This document shows, piece after piece, positions 7,208-15,558 of a DNA stretch of 29,363 nt. How positions within the stretch are numbered: position 1 is the stretch's first letter; each line of letters starts with the position of its first letter. A program made the position numbers and the translations under genes. A model generated the notes under the pieces. That model was not told the DNA's origin and ran no database searches. It saw nothing but the letters and a program-made list of their open reading frames with translations. The DNA comes from Bacteroidales bacterium UBA5537 (GTDB lineage Bacteria; Bacteroidota; Bacteroidia; Bacteroidales; Lentimicrobiaceae). Where the stretch lies: contig DINP01000056.1 of NCBI GenBank assembly GCA_002426025.1, forward strand, positions 20,579 to 49,941. The letters are read 5' to 3'.

Positions 7208-8533
7208 ATGGCAAAGAGACTGAAAGATACCCTTTATGAAAAAATAATGGACTGGAGGCCCAGGACCGAACGGCTGCTGAAAGATTATGGCGATGTGGTT
7301 GTTGATAAAATAACCGTTAGCCAGATTATTGGTGGAATGCGTGGAATCAAATCCCTTGTTTCAGACATTTCATACCTCGACCCAATGGAGGGAATTCGTT
7401 ACCGTGGATATACCTTACCCGAGGTATTTGAAAAGCTTCCAAAAGCAAAAGGTTCTGAAATGCCATTGGTTGAGGGTTTGTTTTATCTGCTTCTTACCGG
7501 CGATATGCCAACAGAAGAGCAGACCGCTGAGGTTGCAGATGAATTTAACAAAAGAAGGATTCTGCCAAGGTATATTTATGAGGTTATTGATGGAATGCCA
7601 TGCTGCAGCCATCCGATGACCCTTTTCTCGACAGCAATTCTTACCATGCACCGTGAATCTTTTTTCACCAAAAAGTATCATGCAGGGCTCAACAAACTGG
7701 ATTACTGGGATCCTACCTATGAGGATACCCTGAATATGCTGGCAAAACTTCCCGAGATAGCCACCTACATTTATGCCAAGCTTTACCGCGACGGCAAACG
7801 CATCCAATCAAATCCGAATCTTGATTTCGGAGGGAATTTTGCACACATGATGGGCATTGGTAAACCCTATGATGATGTTTCCAGAATGCACTTTATTGTT
7901 CATGCCGACCACGAAGCCGGAAACGTAAGTGCGCATACTGGGCATCTTGTAGCAAGTTCATTATCTGATGTTTACCTGTCAATGTCGGCTATGGTAAATG
8001 GTTTGGCTGGTCCGCTTCACGGTTTGGCAAACCAGGAAGTGCTTCGCTGGTTGCAAGATTTGATGGATAAAATGGATGGACAGGTTCCAACCGAGGCCGA
8101 GCTTAAGCAATTTGTATGGAATACCTTGAACTCAGGACAGGTAATTCCTGGTTTCGGTCACGCGGTTCTTCGCAAGACCGACCCTCGCTACAGTCTGCAA
8201 CGCGAATTTAGTCTGAAAAATCTTTCAGAAGATCCGTTGTTCAAAGTTGTGGATATGCTTTACAATATTGTGCCACCAATTTTACTGGAACAGGGCAAGG
8301 CGAAAAATCCATGGCCCAATGTTGATGCACAGTCTGGTATCATTCAATGGCACTATGGGGTTAAAGAGTATGATTTTTATACAGTGCTCTTCGGAATTGG
8401 CCGCTCAATCGGTATCAGTGCCAATATTATATGGGACAGGGCATTGGGTTATCCTCTCGAAAGGCCTAAATCATTAACAACTGCTATGCTTGAAGATATT
8501 GTTGCAGGCAAAGAGGTAATTATCGAAGATTAG
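7208..8533 (+). CDS. gltA: citrate synthase, mitochondrial-like (type I) form
   Basis: Condenses oxaloacetate and acetyl-CoA to citrate. The 441-residue protein resembles dimeric eukaryotic citrate synthase more than the hexameric enterobacterial enzyme. The catalytic residues are at almost the same numbers as in the pig enzyme: His271 in GPLHGLANQEVL, His318 in PGFGHAVLRKTDPRYS and Asp373 in NVDAQSG. VHADHEAGNVSAHT supplies the oxaloacetate-binding His235. The hexameric form's NADH-binding N-terminal domain is absent, so NADH inhibition is not expected. The gene is cotranscribed with icd and ends just before a strong intrinsic terminator. Confidence 0.95.
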   Translation: MAKRLKDTLYEKIMDWRPRTERLLKDYGDVVVDKITVSQIIGGMRGIKSLVSDISYLDPMEGIRYRGYTLPEVFEKLPKAKGSEMPLVEGLFYLLLTGDMPTEEQTAEVADEFNKRRILPRYIYEVIDGMPCCSHPMTLFSTAILTMHRESFFTKKYHAGLNKLDYWDPTYEDTLNMLAKLPEIATYIYAKLYRDGKRIQSNPNLDFGGNFAHMMGIGKPYDDVSRMHFIVHADHEAGNVSAHTGHLVASSLSDVYLSMSAMVNGLAGPLHGLANQEVLRWLQDLMDKMDGQVPTEAELKQFVWNTLNSGQVIPGFGHAVLRKTDPRYSLQREFSLKNLSEDPLFKVVDMLYNIVPPILLEQGKAKNPWPNVDAQSGIIQWHYGVKEYDFYTVLFGIGRSIGISANIIWDRALGYPLERPKSLTTAMLEDIVAGKEVIIED

Positions 8534-8554
8534 GCATTTCTGCTAACAAACTAT

Positions 8555-8579
8555 AAAGGGCAGCAATGCCCTTTTTTTT
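8555..8579 (+). terminator. intrinsic terminator of the icd-gltA operon
   Basis: AAAGGGCA and TGCCCTTT form an 8-bp stem closed by a GCAA tetraloop, and the stem runs into eight consecutive T residues. It lies 22 bp after the gltA stop. Because it covers an upstream in-frame ATG (8566), it also helps place the start of the next gene at 8587. Confidence 0.85.
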
Positions 8580-8586
8580 ATTGATT

Positions 8587-8994
8587 ATGAAACAGATAGA
8601 GATTATTTTACCCACATTTAACCGTGGATTTCATCTGATTACCCATCTGATAGAAGCCAAACTACCCGATCTGCCGGAATCTGGTCTGATACACCTTTTC
8701 ATAAAACATACTTCGGCAGGTCTATGCATTAATGAAAATGCCGATCCAACGGTTCTTTCAGATTTTGAAACGGTTTTCAACCGCATGGTTCCCGAAAATC
8801 AACCCTATTACATGCATACAATGGAAGGAAGTGATGATATGCCGGCCCATATTAAGTCTGTTTTATCCGGGGTTTCGGTAACTATTCCAATCACCAACGG
8901 AAGATTAAACCTGGGAACCTGGCAGGGGATTTATCTTTGTGAATTCCGCAACAGGGGAGGTAACCGCAAACTGGTGGCTACGATTATCGGCTGA
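8587..8994 (+). CDS. yjbQ: YjbQ family protein (UPF0047)
   Basis: A 135-residue single-domain protein carrying the full YjbQ signature: FIKHTSAGLCINENADPTVL, then MEGSDDMPAHIKS, ITNGRLNLGTWQGIYLCEFR and a final RKLVATIIG. Some members have been reported to have weak thiamine-phosphate synthase activity, but the physiological role is unsettled. The conserved His, Asn-Glu and Asp-Asp-Met-Pro-Ala-His residues are all present. I choose ATG 8587 (MKQIEI). The ATG at 8566 lies inside the gltA terminator and would add seven hydrophobic residues. No promoter was recognised between the terminator and the start. Confidence 0.9.
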   Translation: MKQIEIILPTFNRGFHLITHLIEAKLPDLPESGLIHLFIKHTSAGLCINENADPTVLSDFETVFNRMVPENQPYYMHTMEGSDDMPAHIKSVLSGVSVTIPITNGRLNLGTWQGIYLCEFRNRGGNRKLVATIIG

Positions 8995-9021
8995 AATTCA
9001 GTTGTTTGATTCCTGCTTTTG

Positions 9022-10008
9022 TTACTTGCTAAAGTACGCGATGTACCACTGTATGGCTTCTTTCAAGCCAGCATGAAGATTGTATTTTGGGTCGTAACCC
9101 AGCAGGCGGCGGGCTTTATCTATGGAAGCCAGTGAATGAAGAACATCGCCTTTGCGGACCGGGCCATATATCGGTTTCAAACCAGCAATTTCTGGTTTAA
9201 ATTCTGAAAGAAAGCCGGTTAACTGGCTGTAGAGTTCGTTAAGGCTGGTGTTTTCACCAAAAGCAACATTGTAAACTGTATTCAGTGCTTCCTGATTCTC
9301 GGTCAACAAGGCCAGTTGATTAACCTGAACCACATTCTCAACGTATGTAAAATCGCGCGAATGGCTGCCATCGCCGTTAATCACCGGTGGAACCCCATCA
9401 ATCATTGATTTGACAAATTTCGGGATTACTGCTGCATAAGCTCCGTCAGGATCCTGGCGTTTGCCGAATACATTGAAATATCTTAAACCGATGATCTCCA
9501 TGCCATACAGATCAGCAAATACACTGGCATACAATTCATTAACGTATTTTGTAATCGCATAGGGCGAAAGTGGCCGGCCGATGTTTTCTTCAACCTTTGG
9601 CAGTGCGGGGTGGTCGCCGTAGGTGGAGGAACTGGCAGCGTAAACAAACCTTTTTACCCCTGCATCGCGCGAAGCGAGCAACATATTTACAAAACCACCC
9701 ACATTTACCTCGTTGGTAGTAGCCGGATCGTTGATAGATCGTGGAACCGAACCCAAAGCAGCCTGATGCAGCACATAATCCATCCCACTGACCGCTTTGC
9801 GGCAGTCGTCAATGTTGCGGATATCACCTTCAATCAGTGTAAACTTCGCGTGACTTCTGAAAGGGGCTATATTCTCCTGTTTACCGGTGGCAAAGTTGTC
9901 GAGGCAAACTACGGTGTTATCCTGCGATAGCAATGCTTCTATCAGGTTCGATCCTATAAATCCGGCGCCGCCTGTTACCAGCACTTTTGAAGAATATAGT
10001 TTTTGCAT
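9022..10008 (-). CDS. NAD-dependent UDP-sugar 4-epimerase, WbpP/TviC-like SDR protein
   Basis: A 328-residue extended short-chain dehydrogenase. The NAD-binding GGAGFIG is at residues 13-19, Ser128/Thr129 lie in AASSSTYGD, and the catalytic pair is Tyr150/Lys154 (YAITK). The stretches HQAALGSVPRSINDP and LRYFNVFGKRQDPDGAYAAV are characteristic of the WbpP/TviC/Gne group, which epimerises UDP-GlcNAc to UDP-GalNAc, or their uronic acids, for surface polysaccharide. Exact substrate specificity cannot be read from the sequence. It follows the DUF4340 gene by 40 bp on the same strand and may be cotranscribed, though no other polysaccharide gene is nearby. Confidence 0.88.
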   Translation of the reverse strand: MQKLYSSKVLVTGGAGFIGSNLIEALLSQDNTVVCLDNFATGKQENIAPFRSHAKFTLIEGDIRNIDDCRKAVSGMDYVLHQAALGSVPRSINDPATTNEVNVGGFVNMLLASRDAGVKRFVYAASSSTYGDHPALPKVEENIGRPLSPYAITKYVNELYASVFADLYGMEIIGLRYFNVFGKRQDPDGAYAAVIPKFVKSMIDGVPPVINGDGSHSRDFTYVENVVQVNQLALLTENQEALNTVYNVAFGENTSLNELYSQLTGFLSEFKPEIAGLKPIYGPVRKGDVLHSLASIDKARRLLGYDPKYNLHAGLKEAIQWYIAYFSK

Positions 10009-10048
10009 GACCTCTGGAATTTGTATTTATACGCAGTTCAAACAGTAA

Positions 10049-11101
10049 TTACTGCCTGGTATAGAAAGATAAAGGTATGAGTATTTTATCAAAGACAAAA
10101 AACTGTACTATTACGAAATCCTTATCGTCGTTAACAAGTGCATACATGCGGTCGCGGTCGTGGATAACGGTGGAGCCATCGAACACATCAATCTCAGGGA
10201 CCGGAAGTTTCCGTCCAAAGGTTTTGGCAGTTTGTTGCGTGCCATCCTTTAGTTCGAGGGTAATTTTATGCAGTGGAAGCGATTGCATGATAGAATCCTT
10301 CCGGGTGGGTTCCATGTCATTGAGTAAGGCTTCATACCTGATGTTTCTGAATGCATTTACAAACGACATCAACTGAAGCGTGTCAAACCGCTCAATCTGC
10401 TGATTATCAGATAACCTGAAAAGGCTAAGACTTTGATTGTTGTTGTTTACCACTCTATAAGATTGCTCTGGCTGCTGAAGAAACTCAAGACGGATTTCTT
10501 TAATATCGGGCAGTTTTTTATTGAAAACGGTATGAACCCGCCAATCGGTTTCGAGGGGTGAAAACCGGGTAGCCACATATCCGCGAAGGCCGGGCATGTA
10601 GATTACCACCGGGCTGTCAGCTCCTTCCATCAATGCAAACGTGCCCGAATTATCCATGGTGGCATCACCAATGTAATAGGTCTTGGCCAGCTTTTCGTAA
10701 GGGAATAGCCTGAAGTTGCCAATTTTTATCCTGTACGAATTCTGATAAATCTCAACCTTTACCGATTTGGTCGAAAGCAATTTGATAATGTTGTTGTGGG
10801 CTGCTCTGGCAACAGGTTCCCTCACTGAGAGGTTGCTGATCGTGTTCAGAAAAGTGTTCATATTCTCAACGTGCGCATCCCATTTGCCGTTCAACGACCA
10901 GGTGCCATCGGGCCGGCGCTCAAGCAGCACTTTGTTGTTGGATTTGTCGGCCATAAAAATCCGGGAAACCGAAGCAGTATCAGTGATAGAAAAATCGCTG
11001 ATCTCCGCCTTCAGCGTCGTATTAGATCTGTTGTACAATAAAAAGGCAGCAACAATTGCCAGTAAAAGGGTAATAGTTAAAAAAATACGGTTCTTTCGCA
11101 T
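10049..11101 (-). CDS. DUF4340 domain protein, companion of the Gld ABC transporter
   Basis: A 350-residue protein with one N-terminal membrane segment (about residues 6-24) and a large, probably periplasmic remainder. The pattern SRIFMADKSNNKVLLERRPDGTW followed by beta-rich repeats fits DUF4340, a family often found directly after GldG-type auxiliary subunits of ABC transporters. Here it starts 25 bp after gldG on the same strand. Its role is unknown. It probably contributes an extracytoplasmic part of the transporter or an accessory to it. The family call is from pattern and context. Confidence 0.72.
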   Translation of the reverse strand: MRKNRIFLTITLLLAIVAAFLLYNRSNTTLKAEISDFSITDTASVSRIFMADKSNNKVLLERRPDGTWSLNGKWDAHVENMNTFLNTISNLSVREPVARAAHNNIIKLLSTKSVKVEIYQNSYRIKIGNFRLFPYEKLAKTYYIGDATMDNSGTFALMEGADSPVVIYMPGLRGYVATRFSPLETDWRVHTVFNKKLPDIKEIRLEFLQQPEQSYRVVNNNNQSLSLFRLSDNQQIERFDTLQLMSFVNAFRNIRYEALLNDMEPTRKDSIMQSLPLHKITLELKDGTQQTAKTFGRKLPVPEIDVFDGSTVIHDRDRMYALVNDDKDFVIVQFFVFDKILIPLSFYTRQ

Positions 11102-11126
11102 TATGGTATTGTCAATTAAGAGTTAA

Positions 11127-12878
11127 TTATCTGGCATACTTTCGTTTACGGATTGCCAACTGCAAAATGCCGAATATTACGACCAGTAGAATGGGCGCTA
11201 AAATATTTATCAATTGCCACATAAGCAACTGATTGCGTGCTTTGGTGGTATCAAGCGCCCTGAGTTTAAGTTCGCGCGATCTGACCGACATCAGGCCGGT
11301 ATCATCACAAAGGTAGTTGACACAGTTAAGAATTAAATCCTTATTGCCAAATGTTTGCCTGGTATGGCGGTCGTATCCGAGTGGCAACGGTACATAGCTG
11401 CCATTGCTCATTTGCAGTTGATTTTTTATTATATCCCCATCAGAGATGACGATCATCCGGTTGTTTGCAATTTTTTCGGTAAACCCCATTTCAGGTGCTT
11501 GCGATATTTCGTTGGTCAGCCTGTTTTTGAAAAGAGACTCAAACTGCCCTTCGAGCAGCACGGCTACTGCCTGGGGCGGATCGCTGTAATCCCTCGGGTC
11601 AGGGTCTTTGCTCAGCAGGCCGAGCGATATCATAACCGGGGTAGGGGCGATGCGTGTATATTTTGAGGTTTTCAGTAATATTGTTTTTCGGATTGCCGGG
11701 CTTCCGACCGTATCAATACTACTGATAAATTCAGTTTTGATTGCATTCAGGTTATTCACTACAGGATGCCTGGAGGTGGATGTCAAAACCGGAAAATAAT
11801 ACCATGGGAAAAAGGTAAACTGTGGTTGATTGCCAACCTGGCCCGTTATCATGGGAATCTGTAGTGCATTGATATCCATCAGCAGATTGCTGTTCAGCCT
11901 GACCCCATATTTGTAAAGCTGATCGTTCAGGTTGATATCCTGCGTTATGCCAATGGTGTTTCCGCTTTTTTGAAGACTATCCATAGTTGCAAAAACCGGA
12001 TCAACAAGCCAGAGAACTTTCCCGCCCTGCATAATAAACTGATCTATAATGAATTTATCCTTTTCGGAATAAACAGAATCGGGTTTGGCTACCACGATAG
12101 CCTTGTATTTATTTACAATGCTGAATGAACCATCTTCGTTTTCCTTGCGATCGGTGAGCGCGTTGACGTTGCCCGAAATCTTTACCCTTTCTACGTTATA
12201 ATAATCATTCAGGGAATTGATGATATCGGCAGTCTCAATCAACGGAAGCTCTCCATGGCCATAGGTGAACGCGATTTTTGGTTTATTGGTATTACTGAGC
12301 TTGCGGATGGCATTAGAAATATTGTACTCAAGTGCCTGGGTAGAATTGTTGATAATGGCATCGGGTAGAGCACCGAGCTGATCGGCCAGCAGACTTATGG
12401 GAATCTCTCTTCCTTTATAAGATACAAGTGCGCCCGGAAAAATGCGTTGCTGCTGCTGCCCTTCTTTGGTGCGCACATTTATATCGGTCGGCTCCAAACC
12501 GGCTTGTATAAGCCGCTCATAAACTTCGCTCCGCGTTTTGGCATTTGCTGCTGACGAGGGGTTAATAAATTCATACTCAATATTATCGCTGTAAGCCCTG
12601 AATTCATCGAGCATTTCACGGGTTGATTTTGCGAGCATTTTAAATCCTGCCGGGAAATCACCATCAAGATATACTTTGAAATAAACAATGTCGTCTGTTT
12701 CGCGCAGCATTTTTTTGGTTGAAGCCGACAGTGAATACCGTTTTTCGGTGGTGAGGTCTAGGCGGGTGTATATAAATGAGCCAATTATATTGATAAGTAC
12801 AATAATAATCAGGGCAAGAACCAACTGGGTAATGTTGTTCCGGCGAATATCTGTTTTGGTTTTCTGTGAAGTTTCCAT
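11127..12878 (-). CDS. gldG: gliding-type ABC transporter auxiliary protein GldG
   Basis: A 583-residue protein with a membrane helix near the N terminus (about 16-36, TQLVLALIIIVLINIIGSFI), a long extracytoplasmic portion and a second helix near the C terminus (about 557-575) before the basic RKRKYAR tail. The segment YSLSASTKKMLRETDDIVYFKVYLDGDFPAGF and the later KPKIAFTYGHGELP are typical of GldG. In Flavobacterium, GldA, GldF and GldG form an ABC transporter required for gliding. In many Bacteroidota the genes exist without demonstrated motility. The start is 10 bp after gldF. The GldA ATPase gene is not in this window. Confidence 0.92.
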   Translation of the reverse strand: METSQKTKTDIRRNNITQLVLALIIIVLINIIGSFIYTRLDLTTEKRYSLSASTKKMLRETDDIVYFKVYLDGDFPAGFKMLAKSTREMLDEFRAYSDNIEYEFINPSSAANAKTRSEVYERLIQAGLEPTDINVRTKEGQQQQRIFPGALVSYKGREIPISLLADQLGALPDAIINNSTQALEYNISNAIRKLSNTNKPKIAFTYGHGELPLIETADIINSLNDYYNVERVKISGNVNALTDRKENEDGSFSIVNKYKAIVVAKPDSVYSEKDKFIIDQFIMQGGKVLWLVDPVFATMDSLQKSGNTIGITQDINLNDQLYKYGVRLNSNLLMDINALQIPMITGQVGNQPQFTFFPWYYFPVLTSTSRHPVVNNLNAIKTEFISSIDTVGSPAIRKTILLKTSKYTRIAPTPVMISLGLLSKDPDPRDYSDPPQAVAVLLEGQFESLFKNRLTNEISQAPEMGFTEKIANNRMIVISDGDIIKNQLQMSNGSYVPLPLGYDRHTRQTFGNKDLILNCVNYLCDDTGLMSVRSRELKLRALDTTKARNQLLMWQLINILAPILLVVIFGILQLAIRKRKYAR

Positions 12879-12888
12879 AACATCTTGA

Positions 12889-13674
12889 TTATTGGTTGCT
12901 TACAGAATTAATTTTACCTGAAGGCAATCTGCTGCCTGATTTTTCCCATTTTCGACTTTCGAGAACGATTTTAGTCAGCAATATAAAAATACTGATCAGG
13001 CTCAGGAAATAGATTACATCGCGGGAGTCAATCACGCCCCGGCTCATTGAAGCATAATGGGTTTGTATGCCTAGTGATAGAATCATCAGGTCCGCTTTGC
13101 CAAACAGCGATAATTCGGAAATAAAATCGAAGCCGGTATAGGCAAATCCGCTTAAAGCCAGGGCCAGAATAAAAGCAACTATTTGGTTATCCGTTATCGA
13201 CGAAACAAATATACCTATAGCAACAAAAGCAGAAGCCAGAAAAAGAAGGCCGAGGTAGGATCCCCACATACCGCCCATATCAAGATTGCCTTTTGGTAAA
13301 CCGAGCAGGTAAACCGACACGGCATAAATCAAAGTAGGCAGTAGCGAAAAGAAAACCAGGGTAACCCCTGCAAGGTATTTCGCCAGTATAATCTGAATAT
13401 CAGTCAAGGGTTTGGTAAGCAGCATTTCAATGGTGCCACTGCGTTTTTCATCGGCAAAAGAACGCATGGTAATAGCCGGAATAAGAAACAGAAACACAAA
13501 AGGCGACAAGGTGAACAGATTGTCGAGGCTGGCATAACCATAATCCACAATGTTGAACCCAAGCGGGAAAACCCACAGGAACAATCCATTGATAAGCAGG
13601 AAAACAATAATTGCAAGGTAACCGATCAGCGAATTTAGAAAGCTGAAAATTTCTTTCCTGAAAAGTGTAAACAT
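12889..13674 (-). CDS. gldF: gliding-type ABC transporter permease GldF
   Basis: A 261-residue ABC-2 type permease with about six transmembrane segments. The N terminus MFTLFRKEIFSFLNSLIGYL and the motif ITMRSFADEKRSGTIEMLLTKPL, which lies in the first cytoplasmic loop, are characteristic of GldF and NosY-like permeases. It would form the membrane channel of the complex with GldG and an ATPase (GldA) encoded elsewhere. It heads a tight minus-strand series gldF-gldG-DUF4340. The 118-bp region upstream contains a small CCCG-AAA-CGGG hairpin (13727-13737) that may separate it from the SAM hydroxide adenosyltransferase gene. Confidence 0.93.
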   Translation of the reverse strand: MFTLFRKEIFSFLNSLIGYLAIIVFLLINGLFLWVFPLGFNIVDYGYASLDNLFTLSPFVFLFLIPAITMRSFADEKRSGTIEMLLTKPLTDIQIILAKYLAGVTLVFFSLLPTLIYAVSVYLLGLPKGNLDMGGMWGSYLGLLFLASAFVAIGIFVSSITDNQIVAFILALALSGFAYTGFDFISELSLFGKADLMILSLGIQTHYASMSRGVIDSRDVIYFLSLISIFILLTKIVLESRKWEKSGSRLPSGKINSVSNQ

Positions 13675-13792
13675 AACAAATTAGCGAGATTCTTTGGGGC
13701 GCTAAATTACTTAAAATCGGCTTAAGCCCGAAACGGGTTTGATATTTAATCCATGTATCCTTTGATTAAAATAGCCGGTTTCCTGAAATTGC

Positions 13793-14584
13793 TTATCCGG
13801 CAAATTCTATTAGGACAACTTCATCAGGCTTAAGGCCCAGCAAACCCGCTGCGTTTGCCTTGCTAATGGCTATTTCGAGTAAACCTGAAGTGCTGAACAG
13901 AACGGCAATTTCACCATCGGCAACGTCGCCATAAGCTTTACTTATGCCAGGTATAGGGTACGACCGGCCTTTAATGTTCAGGGCAAATTTCCTGTTTTGT
14001 CCGATTTCGTTAAACTCTTTCGACGAAATATTAAGGAATACATTTTCGAAATTGTCAATGTATAAGACCCTTCCTCCAATGGTACTGCCATTAATCTGCG
14101 TTTGAAGGGTAATCAGCGGTTTAAGTTCATTTCTGACATCGCCGAGCTCCTCAATTTTTCCGCCCTGAGCCAGATGCACGGCAGCCTTCACAAACCGGTC
14201 GCGTGTTGAAAAAGTGAAAAAACCGGTATCCTGAGGTATCGAAAGTTCTACTATTTTTTCGGGGGTACTGTCAAACATCAGTGTAAAAACCCCATTATCG
14301 GCCCCGATAAAAAAGTGCTCTTTATAAAGTAAGGCTATATGAGGGTTCGCAGCCGATTCTTCCGTGTCAATCCCGACAATATGAACACTTCCGGCAGGAA
14401 AATAGGGATAAGCGTTCCGAAGAATAAAGGAAGCCTGTTTTACGCTGAAGGGCGGTATATGGTGCGTAATGTCAACGATTTTTGCATCCGGCAAACGACT
14501 CAGAATAGCTCCTTTAACCGCTCCGGAATAATGATCGCGGGGGCCCCAGTCTGTTGTTAATGTAATTACCGGAAACATACTCAT
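13793..14584 (-). CDS. SAM hydroxide adenosyltransferase (DUF62, chlorinase/fluorinase superfamily)
   Basis: A 263-residue protein. The N-terminal segment VITLTTDWGPRDHYSGAVKG, then AKIVDITHHIPPFSVKQASF and GSVHIVGID, is typical of DUF62 enzymes, which hydrolyse S-adenosylmethionine to adenosine and L-methionine using water-derived hydroxide. They share a fold with bacterial SAM chlorinase and fluorinase, but ordinary genomic homologues such as this are hydroxide-using. Length is normal. It lies upstream of gldF on the same strand. A -7 element (14602-14609) lies just upstream of the start. Confidence 0.9.
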   Translation of the reverse strand: MSMFPVITLTTDWGPRDHYSGAVKGAILSRLPDAKIVDITHHIPPFSVKQASFILRNAYPYFPAGSVHIVGIDTEESAANPHIALLYKEHFFIGADNGVFTLMFDSTPEKIVELSIPQDTGFFTFSTRDRFVKAAVHLAQGGKIEELGDVRNELKPLITLQTQINGSTIGGRVLYIDNFENVFLNISSKEFNEIGQNRKFALNIKGRSYPIPGISKAYGDVADGEIAVLFSTSGLLEIAISKANAAGLLGLKPDEVVLIEFAG

Positions 14585-14601
14585 GTTTTTTTCTGCTAAT
14601 G

Positions 14602-14609
14602 CAAAATTA
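14602..14609 (-). promoter_or_regulatory. -7 element upstream of the SAM hydroxide adenosyltransferase gene
   Basis: TAATTTTG on the minus strand matches TAnnTTTG and sits 17 bases upstream of the ATG at 14584. No convincing TTTG is seen at the -33 position. Confidence 0.4.
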
Positions 14610-14720
14610 CATTATCCACTTGTGAAACCAAGAAATATAAATTTAAAACGACCAATTTCTATAATATTGGCTGTTTTAAGGATGTTTTATTTTTCGCCTT
14701 CGCTGAAGGGATTGAATTTG

Positions 14721-14728
14721 TAACTTTG
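14721..14728 (+). promoter_or_regulatory. -7 element of the Dabb gene promoter
   Basis: TAACTTTG matches the -7 consensus. With transcription beginning about 7 bases downstream, the upstream in-frame ATG at 14726 would lie inside the promoter itself. This supports ATG 14744 as the real start. Confidence 0.45.
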
Positions 14729-14743
14729 CTGAAACGAAAAGAA

Positions 14744-15046
14744 ATGCTGCGACACATTGTTTTTTTTAAGGTTAATAGTGAAGTTTCTGTTGAATGGAAG
14801 GCTCAACTGCTATCAGAAGTAAAATTGAAACTCGAAACCTTGCCCATGCTTATTCCGGAAATAAAACAATTTGAGGTTGGAATCAACGTCTGTTCCGATG
14901 CAAAAGCGGCTGATCTGGCGCTAACCAGCGAATTTGAAAGTGCTGATGCATTAAAGACCTATCAGGAACATCCGGCACATCAGGCTTTTGTTGCCTGGAA
15001 CCGGGATAAGTGCCCCAGGAGTTCAGTAATTGATTACTTTGTTTAA
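14744..15046 (+). CDS. Dabb family (stress-responsive alpha/beta-barrel) protein
   Basis: A 100-residue protein beginning MLRHIVFFKVNSEVS and ending with HPAHQAFVAWNRDKCPRSSVIDYFV. This is the ferredoxin-like dimeric alpha/beta-barrel pattern of Dabb (Pfam) proteins. The conserved N-terminal His-Ile-Val-Phe-Phe-Lys and the EHPAHQAF helix are present. Members include stress-responsive plant proteins and a few small enzymes, and function in Bacteroidota is undefined. ATG 14744 is preferred over 14726 because the family begins at the MLRHIV strand and the promoter -7 element overlaps the earlier codon. Confidence 0.88.
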   Translation: MLRHIVFFKVNSEVSVEWKAQLLSEVKLKLETLPMLIPEIKQFEVGINVCSDAKAADLALTSEFESADALKTYQEHPAHQAFVAWNRDKCPRSSVIDYFV

Positions 15047-15102
15047 TACCTGAAAGATGGCAGGGATTTTGTGCTATGTCAAATATGAATATTAACTTAA
15101 AA

Positions 15103-15528
15103 ATGATGAGAAAGTTTTTTCTTTTTCTGGAAATTCCGCTGCTGTTGTCCTCCTGTAACCTCGAAGGCGATAGTCATGAACAATATACTGGTTATGTTAG
15201 TGTATATGAAACACAGATACCCGACAGTGCTATGGTAGGCGAAAATATTTCCATTCTGGCTAAAGCAATTGCCCCGAACGGCTGTTGGTCGAATCTCAAC
15301 ATCTATTTAGGCAAATCTGCCTCGGTTGATACGCTTTATGGAATAAGTGCAACCGGATTTTTTGAATCTTACGACGGAATATGCGCCGATGTGCTGGTTA
15401 CAAAGGAAACAACCTTCGATTTTAAAGCTGATAAAGTCGGTACCTATATATTTGTATCCTATCTGGCGTCACTTGCTACTTCTATGGATACTTTAGTCGT
15501 TTATGATACCGTTTCCGGGAAAAAGTGA
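15103..15528 (+). CDS. small lipoprotein of unknown function
   Basis: I do not recognise this protein. From ATG 15103 (or 15106) it has a short lipoprotein signal, MMRKFFLFLEIPLLLSSC, with the lipidated Cys about 18 residues in. The mature part of about 120 residues is beta-rich and contains three further cysteines. It could be an immunoglobulin-like or similar sandwich domain (VGENISILAKAIAPNGCW, then TFDFKADKVGTYIFVSYLAS). An earlier in-frame ATG at 15076 would place nine polar residues before the signal and is less likely. It sits 56 bp after the Dabb gene and 30 bp before the HExxH gene. Confidence 0.72.
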   Translation: MMRKFFLFLEIPLLLSSCNLEGDSHEQYTGYVSVYETQIPDSAMVGENISILAKAIAPNGCWSNLNIYLGKSASVDTLYGISATGFFESYDGICADVLVTKETTFDFKADKVGTYIFVSYLASLATSMDTLVVYDTVSGKK

Positions 15529-15558
15529 AACGTTCTTTCCAGGTAATTCTTTTTAGCC

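Noticed and set aside
8566..8586. Upstream start for the YjbQ protein (MPFFLLI)
   Set aside because: The ATG lies inside the gltA terminator stem and encodes hydrophobic residues not typical of the family, which begins at the MKQIEI strand.
13724..13740. CCCG-AAA-CGGG hairpin between the SAM hydroxide adenosyltransferase gene and gldF
   Set aside because: The core stem is four base pairs with wobble extension and no U-run follows on the minus strand, so I do not list it as a terminator.
13675..13792. Promoter for gldF
   Set aside because: No TAnnTTTG was found; the closest strings (TAATTTAG and CTAATTTG) do not match the consensus well enough.
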